From: Limnoperna fortunei
Lineage: Eukaryota > Mollusca > Bivalvia > Mytilida > Modiolidae
DNA: 64,000 nucleotides
Reading direction: 5' to 3'
Assembly: GCA_944474755.1 (NCBI GenBank)
Contig: OX104120.1
Coordinates: 36,684,067-36,748,066 of the forward strand
Both the position numbers and the translations under genes were made by a program. A model generated the notes under the pieces. It was not told the DNA's origin and made no database searches. It was given only the letters and a program-made list of their open reading frames with translations. Below, in pieces: positions 44,701-57,968 of this stretch (positions are counted from its first letter, which is position 1; each line of letters begins with the position of its first letter).

Positions 44701-47700
44701 ATACTCCACACCAAAATATTGTTTCCATATACAAATGATATAATCAGCATCTTTTTATCTAAGGAACCATTCGCATATAATGAAAATTTGTTGTGTTGTT
44801 TGTTAAAAAAAGAAGCACAGGTACCGACAAAAGCCTTGTAAGCCTTAGTTTCCATTAATAAAATTATAAAGCATGATATAAAAAAACGTCTCGCTCCTTT
44901 CTTGCTAGGAACAGGTATGATGCTGCAGTGTCAGAGCACAGGATATGGACATTATTGTTCGCATACATTTTATATATAATATTTAATTATATATATTAAT
45001 ATTTTTATGCGCGCTAAGAATGTTAGTATAATATTGCTTCTAATGACTGTTATATCTTAAATAGTTAGCTTCGCAAATTTCAGTATAAAAATGTTCATTT
45101 CTATAACTTCGCATACATAATATGATAACATGATACACGTCGCATCAATTGAATTTATATTTATGGAATGCATTCTAATTTATATTTTAAGAAAAACATG
45201 AAAAATGAGATCGTCTAACCGACGATCTAATAAATGAAAAGCACGTTACAACTAAACATCAAAGAAACATTGTTCAAAATAATCTTTACAGTTGTGGCTG
45301 TTAAGTTCCCAAACTTAAGTATAATTTAAACTGGTGAGTCGCTGTAACACATGTCTAGTTTCCTGAATAGGTAAAGAATACGAAACATATTCCTCCGAGA
45401 ACCACGTCTTATACATCCAGCTGCCAAGAGCATGACATGTTTACAATGATTTGCCGTGTTATTTATCATGCGATAACAGTTAGAGACTAGGATATCAAGT
45501 GATTTTGAGTACGGTGATCTGGTTACGATATATTAACAACAGACATTAAGTATTGTATGTTTTACACGGTTAATTAACTGTAGAAAATTTACTGTCGATA
45601 AAACAAAATAAAACATTAAACGGCAAATGTGGCTCTTTTTACTTGAAAAAAACCCAACATATTCAGTTTAAAATTTATGCGAAGTTGCACTTGAAATATG
45701 TTTATGTATTTTGTTTTACATTTGAAGTGTTTTCGGCTTGCATAATTGAAGACAGCCAGGATATCAATCCATAAACATTGCTTTTTAGTTTAATTGTTTA
45801 ATATTTTCTCGATTATGTTCTGTCGTTATAAAAAGAAATAAACTAAACAAATGACTTGAAGTTTATGGTAAGCAATATGAAATCAGACAGCAGTCAGGTT
45901 GATATTATCAATGATAAGGTTGAGTATGATTTTGAGATTTACGAATTCGCAAATTACCCAACAAATTTGTTACTAGTCGAACAAACAAAAAATTACTATG
46001 TTGTTTTCATTTTTAAATCTTTTTACTACAGATGCCTTATTATATATCTTATGCAAGATTACAAAAAATATATTTTCATACTTTTAATACTAGACCAATC
46101 ATTTATTATTTGATCACCACTAGTCAGTATTCTTTAATTTGGCATTATAACAAAAATTGAGTACCATAATCTCCCACATCTGAGTACACAAATTACACAA
46201 CTGTCTTAAATAGGATTATGAAAAAAATATATGTAACACTATCAAACATGTCCGTCCCCCAAACGGGTCTACACTAAGCCGTAAGGTGTTCAGAACTGTC
46301 TCGCCGAAAGTGTCCTATTTTCACAACGCAAAACGTTTCTGCTTTAACCTGTGCACCTCTTATTGGGACGTCAATGTCATAAGTTACAAAATGACGTCAA
46401 TAACGTCCTTTTGGAAAAAGAGATGGATGGAACTAATGAAGACAAAGGTTTTATCATGACTATAAAAATAAAGAGGTTGAAGCCATTGTCGAAGTTTGTT
46501 CATGATGAGGTTTTGTGGTCGCAATTGCCGACATAAAACAAGCTAAAAGGCTTAAAGAAGATAACCAAAAGTTGGGACCTATAGTGGTAAATAGAACAAA
46601 TATATGCTGTTGTATTTCTTCGACAAACAAAAAGTGTTCCGAAAACGTGAAAACTTGAACATGAAGCACAAGAGATACGTGAACAATGAAGAGCTGGTGG
46701 ATTTAAAAAAATCAACGCTGCTGACCATATAATATGTGACAACATATACGAGAGCATACGGCATGCGGTGTTTCCGGTTGGAAGAGAGCACAAGAATCCG
46801 TTTTAAGAAAGAAGTCTTTGGCACCAGCAGGTTTGCGTATCTTTGTAAACATAATTTTAGAAATTGGGTTTAATTCAACCTCAGTATATCGGTAAGAGAT
46901 GTTTTTCGATGACATTTATTTGAAGGAAAACACGTAGAGCCAGAGGTGTCTTACTATCCCAAAGATGGAAAAATTGCATTGGAGGAAGGCAAAACTGTAT
47001 TTGCCAGTAGTTTCCGTTGAAAAGGACAAATAATAAAAACGGAACAATTATTAAAATGATGAAGGCTGTACATAATTTAAGACAATGTGACAGAGGATTT
47101 TTGCCAACTGAATAGATTTCAATACGAAAAATCAATGTATTGGGTATTTAATAAAACTGATTAACTTCCAGTTATTGTTTAATCAGATGCACATGTTCCT
47201 TTTACTATTGAATGCAAGATACAATTGTTTTTAAATTTTTACTAAATATAAACCCATGCACAAAAACGGTTCATACAAAAAAAATCCAGTACAGAATATA
47301 ACATGTCTTGTTCTTATATTCAAACTTAAGTAGGAACCTATAAAGAAACAGAAGCTAGTTGTCCTATACAAAAATTACCGCATATTGAGATACATTTTTG
47401 TTTGTTTGTTTGAATGGTGTTTCAAGGGTCAATTTTTAGCTATATCGTGGCGTCCTGTTTTTATTGAGGGAGGAATCTAGAGTTCCCGAAGAAAAGCCCA
47501 ACCTTCGTTAAGGAAACTGACAATCCTAGTGAATTAAGATTAGAGACGTGCACACCCTGATTGCAGTTAGACTAGAACTCGAAGACTTAGTGAAATATAT
47601 GAGAATGTGACGAGAGAAAAAAAGCCAAGCTATTATACCAAAATCAAAGCAATATACCTCTTTAATCAGACAGGTTCAAACACCACCGTTGGCAAAACGA

Positions 47701-50700
47701 TTACGCAAAGTGGACACGTTTGGGCGTAAAAGAGAGAATGTATACATCTAGGTGACACGAATTGGACACGTTTTGCCGTAATGGAGTAAGACTATAGGGG
47801 GGTCCCACTGCTTTTACCTCAGAGATGCACAAATCGCATCCATGTCCTTCAGACAGTTTCTTTGATTTCAAGCTATAATATATGCACTTTGTGTATTTTT
47901 CTTTTTTTCTTTTATCCGTATAACAATAGTTATCCATAGCTAATCAGCAATGTGTCTAAAGATATTAAATAAATAACATACGTTTTTTCAGTAAATGTAT
48001 GTAATGTTTATATTAACGTGAAGTATGTTTTTATTTTACAGAAACAAGATCTATTCAATTATACAAAAACATAGATAAAAACGGTAACATACAACTTAGA
48101 TGCTCATATTCGATAAACAATGGGGATTCAATAGATTTAGTATCTATGTACGCAAATAATTTTCCCAATGATACATTTCAACCCATAACCTTGTTTAAAC
48201 ATAGAAAAATGGCAGCAGTGACTACGCATGGGCAGTACCTATCAAATAGAATCACACTGACAAATTTAACAGAATTATCAAAAGAAGTATCTATGACGTT
48301 TGCTAATTTTACGTGCACAGATGAGAGAAAATATTACTGTTGGATGATGGTTACAGACAGTGGATACGTCCAATTGTTAATTACATCAAATGTTTACAGT
48401 CTAGTTGTAGAAGGTAGGAACACATTATATTTTTAATATTTCAACATAGTGTAATGCATATTTTATGTTCTTATTTCTAAGCCCATTGTACAAATATAAT
48501 GCAAAGGTACGCATTTGTCCAAAACATATTTAGTTTGAAACCTGCAATGTTCTCATACCATCTGTGAACCTGAAGGAGAAAAATTTTGTTGTATATTAAT
48601 GGGACGAACAATCCATTCATATTCATACAAGATAGTGTCACATCTTTGAACTTGATAGTTCAGTTTAAAAATCCCATCTGGTCAAATGATGAATTTATTG
48701 TTACTTGGACATATTTTGTTCATATATGATACATGTTGCAAGTATTACCAATATTTGATAACGACAGATACCGATGAAGCATTCTGCAAATATTTGCCGC
48801 TAGAACATGGTAATTGAATTCTCTGCTGGTTTATATACTTTACCCTGTAGATCAAACTTGTGTAAAATAAATTTTATGTAAATGATATTGTAAACATGGT
48901 TAATAAACAGCTAAATTAGCAAATACATTTGAAAATGCTTCATACTATGCGAGGGAATTATTCATCCTATTGATATTTGTTGTGTTTTACTAAACAGATT
49001 TTAATTTTAAATATTTATTTCTAATAGTTTTGTGTTTACAATTACCCTTTTTGAATTTTAGTTGTCCCAACAAAACCGGATAGAATATTTTTCCTGGACT
49101 CGGAAGTAATAGTGGAAGGCAAACAATTTACATTAACATGCCAGGGTAACGTAGGCAAACCTGCAGGAAAATATCTATGGCAAAAGATTCGAAACAACAA
49201 AAGTACTTACCTATACGATAATATTACAACATCAGTAACTGAAGTCCCTTACCCAGACTCTTGTGGAACATACAATGGCAAGAGTAATTTGACCATTCAA
49301 GTGACTGCAGAAGATAACCTGGCAATTGTACGATGTTTTGAGAAGTCATTAAATGGGTCAGAACAAATGTATGCACAAATTCTACCTGTAAATGTTCTTT
49401 GTAAGTATACCAGAAAAGATTAATATTTCTTGTCGTTACTTAAATCATTTGCAAAAGTGTGAAGTTGGTTTAGGAAAATTTAGAAATAAAAAATATATTT
49501 ACAATGTAATATCCTTCACAAGACACACGTTTTTCAGCTCTAAACTGCATCATACGATTCTGTACCATTACATAAAATAACAATGCTAATCAATTGTACT
49601 TTATTTATTTAAGATAAAGTACGCAATACGAGAATTACAAAACAACCAAATAAGGACATTTATTTGGTTGGTTCAGATCGCATTGAGCTCAATTGCAATG
49701 CTGATGGAAATCCACAATGCAACTACACCTGGTACAAAAACAACAATATGACAAAGATTTTATCCAAAGAATCCTCTTTAGTTATTGGTCCCGTTAACAA
49801 CACTAGCAACGGAACTTTCATTTGCGAAGCAGTAAATGAGTTTAACGGCAACGTGTATAGACAAATTCAAACAGTCGACATTTATATCGGTAAGAACCAT
49901 GCAATTGCAACAATTATTACAGAATTAATTTAAAAAAATCGATGCATTTTGAACACTATATACGCATAAATCTTTGCAATTATTTTGCCTGATTTCAGCA
50001 ATATTGTGCTATTGCAAATTAAAAGTATGTCCTAAGTTTAAGCTTGCATCTAAAAGTCTTTTTGTATCTTCTATTGAACATTACGGATATGTTAAATCGA
50101 CCATAATGATATTATCGTGTTTTAATCACATCTTTTATGCTATACATGTACAAATATGGCTACTTATTTTAAAACATTAGTTTATTCAGTTTTTTTCTAA
50201 AATTCTCCATAGTGATTAGTTAATCTATAGTGTCGAAGGTAAAACTATTTATAAATAATGTCAATATTTTTTATAACTGTTATTCTTTATATTTAAACCT
50301 GTACAGAATCGAAAAGGTTGCAGATTAGGCTTATGATAATTATGAAAATACAAATGAGTATTCACAAGGGAACCCTAAAATATTGAACTGAAACTAAGCA
50401 AGAAGTCTTTAGAAGTAAACCGCTTCCAAACGAAGAATGTACAAATATAATTTAACATCACTAGCAAAGAAATGTACCTTCTGCCAAGCAAAAAACATAT
50501 CAACGCATCTTCACCATATATTTGCTTACTACTATTAATGACTACAAAGTCCTGTGGTTGCGCCTAAAACGTATCTGCTTGCTGTAAGGCTTGCAGCTGA
50601 AAATAGCATTTCTTGATCCTCAATAACCATTATTTTATCTTTGAAACTTCGACTTAAAGACCTTAAAAATTGCCTATTAGTAAAGTTAAGCTGTGTATTG

Positions 50701-52500
50701 AATGCAATCTCACTCGGGTAAAAACATTGTTTGTAAGAAATAACGAATAAAGAGTTGTATTCATTCTATAAAAGAACAAACTGCCCAGCGAGTCGCCGGG
50801 TGGCGGATAGGGGAGGCCCTCTCGTTGGGATGTTTTCAGGTCCTTATACGGCAAGCCAGGCAGCGGACCGCAGTTAGTAAGGTGTTTTGAAAGTGCCTCA
50901 CTGTAACCTCCAAAAATTTAATTTTTCGTACCTACCCAATACTAAATGCTTTACACATGGCAGGCAAAAGTATGTTCGCGTTGGCCCTTCCCGTGTCCCC
51001 ATTGATTGTATTGTATGTTTACTTGTTCTCGCCCTGAATATGGCTAAAATACTGCTCAATTGACATAATGCAAAGCTAATCAATTAAATACCATTAACAA
51101 TACATTTTACGCACAGGGTTACTTACTAGTTGTAAAATTCTTCATGTATGCAATTTTAAACACAGTAAAACGGTGAATGTCTGCCCATTGTTTTCTCCTA
51201 ACATACGTTCACTAGGGGCAGTTTGTTCACACTATTTTTCCTTGTTTGTAGTGTCATAATATTTAGTTTCCATAAAGCACAATAAAGTTATTTTATTAAG
51301 GAACAATTCCTGTATAATTGTTTATTTTGCGTTACTCATGTTGTGGTTGCTTAATCCATTCATTTCACTAACAAAAGTCTCATTTGTGTGTTTTTTCTTT
51401 TACATTGACTTAGAAGTTTGTCCTGATTTAAGTTTTGGACTCTGTGACCACCATAATAAATTATTCTGTTAGGTTTTTTTGTATAATTACACAAATTTGA
51501 TATACATTTGTTGAATCTAACAAGCAATAAAAGCTATTTGAACGGTCTCATTGTTATTACAGCAAAGTAACTAAACAAATAACTTTAGTGTTGCTATAGC
51601 TTAGCATTGAATCGCTACAACTTGTCTGTCTTATTTTTCTTCTGAAAATTAGACATTTTAGATTCAACACAAAATGCTGTCATTTGGATTGTTACTGTTG
51701 TGTCAGTTTTGTTTGTTACAGTGGTTCTAGTAGCAGTGTTTTGTTGTAAAAGAAAACGGTAAGTTATTACAAAATTGGAAAGAGTATGTAGTATAGTACC
51801 ATGTAGTTACATCCGTTTTATAGTACCATGTAGTTACATCCGTTTTAAACAATCCATAGAATATTTTATTGCATATTTATATCTTTGATATCGTTTCTAA
51901 TAGTCTGTAAATATTAAATGAAATTAAAAGCAGAAGGAAACACCTTTTCTCGTAATATCGTGGTTGCAATTTGAAAAAAAACATTTATAAAATCATCTAC
52001 TAGTATATATTAGGAAAGAGGGGTATCAATAAGTTTCAAGTAATATATAACGACGGCGTATAGACAAATGGCAGGTATTTTAGCTCGAACAATAACACAA
52101 CGTTTACAGAAATAGACTAATTTATAAGAGCAATGATTGTCTTCTTAACTTGTTTATATATTGCCGTATGGTAAGCAAAGTCCGATGACAGTGTTTACTT
52201 TGAAATGTGATTTCATCGGTGTTCGGAATTTTGTTTTACCTTCATTTACAATCGTTAGTAAGAGATATATAATAACAACCAGAACATATATATCGAATGT
52301 TTTATTTTTTCCTGGTTAAGCATGTTCTCTTTTAGTTTTTTTAATGGTCTTCGTAAACTTAAAAAAGAGTTGTATTATTATTTATTTTTTTCAGTTATAG
52401 TACATTGCAGAGTACAGACATAGACATGCATTATGAAAGCCCAGGAGCTCCAACTGTACACATATATGCGGATATTGATAATAGTACAAACAATAACTAA
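41793..52500 (+). CDS. Single-pass immunoglobulin-superfamily receptor with three Ig domains
   Basis: Six exons join in frame: 41793-41847 (signal peptide), 48042-48413, 49062-49400, 49614-49889, 51653-51758 and 52395-52500, giving 417 aa. All ectodomain junctions are phase 1, the hallmark of Ig-domain exons. Domain 1 (about 19-142) is V-like with LRCSYS and YYCW. Domain 2 (143-255) has LTCQG, KYLWQK and VRCFE. Domain 3 (256-347) is C2/I-like with LNCNADGNP, YTWYK and GTFICEA. Exon 5 encodes a short stalk and a transmembrane helix (about 355-377) ending in CCKRKR. Exon 6 is a 35-residue cytoplasmic tail with YSTL, YESP and YADI tyrosines but no strict ITIM. Many N-x-S/T sites are consistent with a glycosylated cell-surface protein. 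Polyadenylation signal AATAAA lies at 52552-52557. Ligand unknown. Intron 1 (6.2 kb) is the largest. Confidence 0.88.
42390..42900. repeat. Dispersed repeat, copy A (homologous to 59430-59930)
   Basis: Blocks 'agcaattgccctgacatgcc', 'aaccagtttttatgg', 'gaatttgaaaattgggaaat' and 'ccttggtttatacatccatc' recur in the same order and orientation at 59430-59930, inside the decayed Ig paralogue. The 'agcaattgccctgac' and 'ggtaaaaccag' style resembles a very common mussel mid-repetitive sequence. Short open frames over it are not convincing. Confidence 0.6.
46250..47150. other. Unclassified stretch in Ig intron 1, possibly degraded coding DNA
   Basis: Composition is less AT-biased than the surroundings. 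Plus-strand frames give short protein-like runs (for example NAADHIICDNIYESIRHAVF near 46715) broken by stops and frameshifts. This looks like a decayed transposon or retrocopy, but I recognise no family. Confidence 0.3.
47394..47590 (-). mobile_element. SINE copy, 5'-truncated and diverged, in Ig intron 1
   Basis: The 3' tail (CAAACAAACAAACAAAAA on the minus strand) and conserved domain are clear; the match fades within the tRNA-like head. A small deletion removes part of the 'gctgaaagtggc' block. Confidence 0.82.
50770..51010. other. GC-rich patch in the Ig gene intron before the transmembrane exon
   Basis: The local base composition (gcgagtcgccgggtggcgga, 'ggcaagccaggcagcggacc', 'cccttcccgtgtcccc') stands out from the AT-rich intron. 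No gene, tRNA clover or known element was recognised. It may be an insertion of a GC-rich repeat. Confidence 0.4.
51793..51846. repeat. Perfect 27-bp tandem duplication
   Basis: 'tagtaccatgtagttacatc' + 'cgtttta' is repeated twice head to tail directly downstream of the transmembrane exon of the Ig receptor. Confidence 0.92.
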
Positions 52501-52557
52501 TCAGATGAAATTCATGAGCGGGGCCACAGATAAAGAAAAGACGTTTTGCTGAATAAA

Positions 52558-55137
52558 TTAAATGCATAAATTGTACATAAGCTGATTGCAATATGAGTGA
52601 TTATTTATATACTTGCCGTTTTAAAATAATAAGATATACCATGACGTCCAATTTATAGTAAGAGTATCTGAGTTATGTGGCTACAAAAACATATTCAGAT
52701 TTCTGATTAGACTTAATTGTTTTGAAATTTTATAAGCAATATTGTAAGGACAATGTATCCATGTTAGTTGAACATATAAATGTCCCTCTGTTTTAGATAT
52801 ATACCGATTCCATTTGTCAAAATTTTATTCTTCATATCAAATAGCTGAACTAATCTTGCGGAACAATTTTTGTTATTATAATAAAAAACGTATGATATTC
52901 TTCATTTTAATAATGCATACAATGCAATGGTTGACTATATCTTCAATTTTAATCTACGTTCAAAAGTCTTACATGCAATTTTAGTGTTCTACTGCTTTCG
53001 GTGCAAATCTAAATACAATATTGGATTTTCGTAAACACGGCCTGAATATAATGCGGCTGCTGTTTTGGAACAATGACAGAAGAAAATTAATAAAACCGGG
53101 CAAACTTTATTTTTGTTTAATTTTAGACATCAAATCATAAAGCCCGTCTGAATGGAGTAGATGAGTGTGATCTACATAGGAAGCGAAATGCGATTCCACT
53201 GTTTAAATATTTCGATAGTTTAAAAATTTTTTCATGCTTATATTTTTTCATACATATTTATTTATTGTTGAACGCTATTTTGTGTTATGATATGGTAAGA
53301 AAAAACAAACCTTTACTTAAGACTTTAAGGTTGAGGTGACTAATAATTTTTGGTCGGTTCAATTCTTATAAAAAAACACTGCGGATTTTTTAGTTGCTTT
53401 GATTGCAAATGTCCAATAGCTTTTTGTGCAATTATGAATAGAGAAAATATATTGAGTTTTCAATAAATGATTGAAAATCAATTAACTATTAACATGAACA
53501 ATTATCTAATTTTACATAAATTCATGTTATCACGTTCGTGGCAAAACTTGTTGTAGTCCTAAATTAATTCTGCGTATTTTAATGGGCTTTCAATAATATA
53601 AAGTGTATAAAAAGTTCATCATCTCTAATTATTAATTAGATCTTATTTACGATATTGGTATTTTGCATGATATTTATGCCAAACAATGCTTACAATTAAT
53701 TTTGAATATACGAAAGTTGGATGTCCTATAATTTATCATGGTATTAAATTACGAAACACAAAATGTCTCATAAAGATGCATGCTTCATTGTGGGAATACC
53801 TGACTCTTATGACGTATTGATCTATACATAACAGCAGCCAAAGTTGAAGTCTATCTAGCTTGAAAATGTTCATAAATGTTTAACAATATCTGATATCTGA
53901 GTTACGTCCTGAACACACTTTAGGCAAGTATTTTCACATCTAATAACTTTAAGCCTTTAATGCAGATTCTGGTATAAAAATGCGCCTAGTAAAAAATAAT
54001 GAAATAAAAGAAAACCCGACATAAAATGTTAATTGTTAAAAGGTATTAGTTTAAGAAAAGAGAAAAGGTACGTTTACGTTTCTTCGTGCTGTAGGTCATT
54101 CCCAGACATTCACACATCTTCGGCGGAATCTTTACAATATTGAAAAAATTCTTATCTGAACTATTTAGTTGCTTGTGATAAGAACGGAAAGGAACTAAAA
54201 ATCTTAGAAAAGTCAGATGGTACGGGGGATTAGACATTTAAAGATCCTTTTTCAATTATTTAATGTAAGTATTGATATAGACATAGACAGAGAAATAGCA
54301 TATGCACGTTAAAAAGATTACTCTAAAAGGGTTCATTAAAGGCAAATGTTTGACTTGTCTTTGTGGCAAATCGGCCTGACAAGCAGTCACTGAGTGCTAG
54401 TGGGCTAAAGATGTCACTATTATCATTGACAGTACATTTCCTGCAACGAGGACGCATACTTCATCTTATTCCTGTGTGCTTCTTCTAACTAAGGTCGAAG
54501 GGTCAAATGTTCAGTACGTGAAAGTCTAGTAGAACAGAAGACATTCAGTGCATACGTGGTCAATAATATTAGGCATATATTACAATTCAAAGAATTGGGA
54601 GTTGTTCATACAAACATATTATATATTCCAGTCATACCATTTATGAAGATCAAGTACTCAGTAGGGGAAACCATTAGGCATAAATCCACGTGGGTAAGCT
54701 GACGTTTGTTTGAATGCTGTTTAACACAATCAATTTTACACCTATATCGTCACGTCCAGTTTTCAAGATAAGCTGACATTACCGGTTTTTCGCATATCGC
54801 GTATGGGGACCACCCAAGTGACTTAGTCTATGTTTGACTCTAATGAATGTTTGTTTTATTATCCCTCGTTTAGGTTGATTAAATCAAAAGTTAATGGCAG
54901 AATCTTTCGTTTTGATCTGACATCCAAAAATCTGTAAGTTTAGCTGCTTAATTGAATGAATGGTTTTTTGTATACATAATTTGAGCATTTCCACAAATGA
55001 CAAAATATGTGTTGAAAATCCCCAAAGAAAAGTTAAACCAAACAGTAAATTTTCCATTATTAATACAAAGACAAGTCATCCAATCAGCAAACATTTACAA
55101 CAAACAGAAAAGACAAAACTGGAAAACAGTAACTATG
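52558..55137. other. Intergenic region between the Ig receptor and its decayed paralogue
   Basis: AT-rich, without domain-bearing ORFs. A short SINE 3'-end fragment is visible at 54703-54765 ('gtttgtttgaatgctgttta'). Confidence 0.45.
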
Positions 55138-55150
55138 GTCCATGTACAGA

Positions 55151-55293
55151 ATTGTTTTTGTTTGAATGGTGTTTTAACGCCACTTTCAGCAATTTTTCAG
55201 ATATTTCATGGCGTCCAGTTTTTATTGGGGGAGGAAGCCGGAGTACCCAGAGAGAACCCCCGACCTGCGGTAGGAAAACTGGCAATCCTTGTC
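55151..55293 (-). mobile_element. Young 5'-truncated SINE with exact 13-bp target-site duplication
   Basis: A 143-bp body covers the 3' domain only. It closely resembles the other well-preserved copies and is bounded by direct repeats GTCCATGTACAGA at 55138-55150 and 55294-55306. Truncation at the head-proximal end with an intact tail is what incomplete reverse transcription gives. Confidence 0.93.
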
Positions 55294-55306
55294 GTCCATG
55301 TACAGA

Positions 55307-57960
55307 TAAATAAACACTATGTGGCTGGGCTGGGCTGTACCGGTTACATAGACCTTGAAACCTAGTGTAAGGCATTATTTAATTACCAAATTAGATATCA
55401 TTTTACAAGGCTGGTTGAAAGCAAATAGGAAAGATTATATTAAACGTGCAAGAGATTAACAATAGTTTCGATATCCAATATTCGACTGAACTGCAAATAT
55501 CGAACCCATTGCTCACAGTGAGCACTATCGTACAAACAAATTAGAAAAAAGAATTTTAAAATATTGTGCCAACTGCGGGATCTAAATCGATATTATAAGT
55601 TTAATTATTTTACTATTTACTGGGGTTAGGAGTATGGATTACATTCCTACATAAATACATATAAGAATATTGTGTTAATTGCGGATAGAAATCGATATTT
55701 TGACTTAAATTATTCACGTCCAAAATCGAACCTACTGTCAGCAGTTAGTTCGAAATGAGACTGCAGAAGATTGAATTAAATTCACGGGCACCTTCACACC
55801 GTTGATACAAGCGACACCGACAGAATCAACGCAGCAGTATATCGGCAACTATTGATAAAATTAGGTTTTACGCAATTGGAATTCTAATAAATAGTTTGCT
55901 AGTTTCAATGGGATTTAACTTCAATATCAGTAATGTTTAAACGTTACCTTGAAGGCGTTTTATGGTAAAGAATGCGGGAGGACCCGGGGAAAAACGTTTC
56001 GCAGTTCCATGAATAGAACACAGCATATTCAGATTTTTGTTAATTCCAAGCAGTGCAGTTAAATGTAAATATATGCTGAGTCAATATCCATTTCCCTGTT
56101 TTATGAATTACTTAATTTAATTCAAAGCTAAGGCTTTCCCATCGAAAATCTTCGTGATAAATGTATAAAATTTGTGAATTCGCTTGGCATAAAACAATAT
56201 AAGGATAAAACTAAGAAAAGGGGAAAAGCGAGACTCAATTATTAAGACGGGAAGCGATTAATTCTCTAACCACCATTATATGAGGACATTACAAATAATC
56301 AAGTTTTTAATTTTTGTTCAGCTTCCTGGTACAGTTTATTTAGTTAACGATGAACTCTGCAACGCTGTTGGTCGCTTCTATGCAATCAATTTACCAATTT
56401 GAGGGTAATTTTGATAATAGAACAATGACATCTTTTTCACCTTTATGTTTAGTTTTTAATTAAACAAAAAGAGTTGTTTTAATCGTGTCTTCAGGTAGAG
56501 AGCCATAGAGATATATTTTACATTTGTAATATCGCATGCATAGAATATTATTTTATTTTCATAGCATTGGCACAAAATGACTTTTAACTTATCTCACCAA
56601 AGCTTAGTATGGGTCTAAAACGTAGATTAATACAACACCTTATTAAAAGTTTAATTTACTTTTTTTCCCTTTTATTCCTTGTTTTAAGGCACCTATGATG
56701 CACTAAAATTACAAGGTCAAATGTCGATAGTCTAGGTCAGAGGTCTCCTTGGGTCTTCTGAACACTATCTCAAAACCAAAAAAAGCAGACAATGAATGGC
56801 ATTACTCCTCTCATCGAAACCTTTTTAGCATGTATGGTCTCAAACTGGTAGATAAACAGTTTTCAGGGTATAACCCTTAACGCGTTTCGGTTAATCGGTT
56901 TTAGTAAGAGATACTATAGTAAACATATAAGGTTTATGGTGCTCACAATTAACGCTTTCATTTATTATAAAAGTCCTTCAATCAGTATATAAGGTCCAAG
57001 GACCAGTTGTGGCCCTTGGCGAGTTTCGGTCTATCAATGTTTCGTTCATAACATGAAAACGGTTAGAAAAACTATAGTAAACATATTGCTTAATGTAATT
57101 ATTATGTCAGACCTTCAATTTAAAACCAAGGTCAAATGATTATGATTTAAGATGGCCACCATAGAGAACTGTTTTGATTGAATAATTTGAATAATAACAG
57201 GTACCATATTAAACATATATTGGTAAAGTGATTAGTAGGAATAGATCTTCAATCTGAGCCCAAGTTCAAAAGTTATAGATAAGATTATACAAAAGCAACA
57301 AGGAAACCGTTATAAAACACGTTTATCTTGAGTTTTGTTGTGTAGGTGGGTGCAGGATTATTTTTATAGTAGGAAGTGTTAGGGATTTTATTAGTGGTTC
57401 AAGCTTAAAATATTAGCCTTTAAATAAATGTTTAATTTAGTGGTTTATGTCTGGAACTTTCCTGTAGCATGAGGCTCTCTCAATTTTGGCTGCTTCTAAG
57501 GTTGCTATAGAGCTGTGTAAACTGCAGAAAAATATTTTATTACTTCAGCGTTTTAATTATACTGTTTCATTTGTATTCACAGAAACTACATAAGCAGCCT
57601 TTAAATGAAAGATGTATTCGTCTGATCTAATTATACTACAGAACGCAAACTTCTTCTTTAATACTTACATCCGTTAAGAAATAAATTAAAAATATTCATG
57701 CCCCTACATAATGGGCGTGTATCAAATGTAGATTTTATAATTCCGAAAGATTGACTTAAAAATTACTATTAAGATTCCCTAATATTATGGTCCTCCTTTG
57801 ATTTTCTACCCTATACAAGTCGAAAACTGCTGAAAATGGTGTAAAACGTCCTTCAGATATTCGGTTCAAAGGCAATTTTTTTATGATAAGCAAATGCTAG
57901 TAAATAACGTTAAGTTTCCAGGAAATCTTTTTGTTAACTTCAAAATTTATTATGATTTCA
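55307..57960. other. Intergenic region with decayed tandem repeats
   Basis: No coding signal found. Between about 56690 and 57300, blocks such as 'tactatagtaaacatataag' recur at roughly 160 and 140 bp spacing (56911, 57071, then a weaker match near 57208), the residue of an old tandem-repeat element with 'aaggtcaaatg' motifs. Confidence 0.45.
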
Positions 57961-57968
57961 TTTAATAG

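Noticed and set aside
52470..52500. ITIM or ITAM motif in the Ig receptor tail
   Set aside because: The tyrosines (YSTL, YESP, YADI) lack the hydrophobic residue at -2 or the spacing needed for a strict motif. They remain plain possible phosphorylation or YxxI-type sorting sites.
54960..55375. Three open frames of 80-122 residues on both strands near 55 kb
   Set aside because: They are created by the young SINE insertion (55151-55293), whose sequence happens to be open in several frames.
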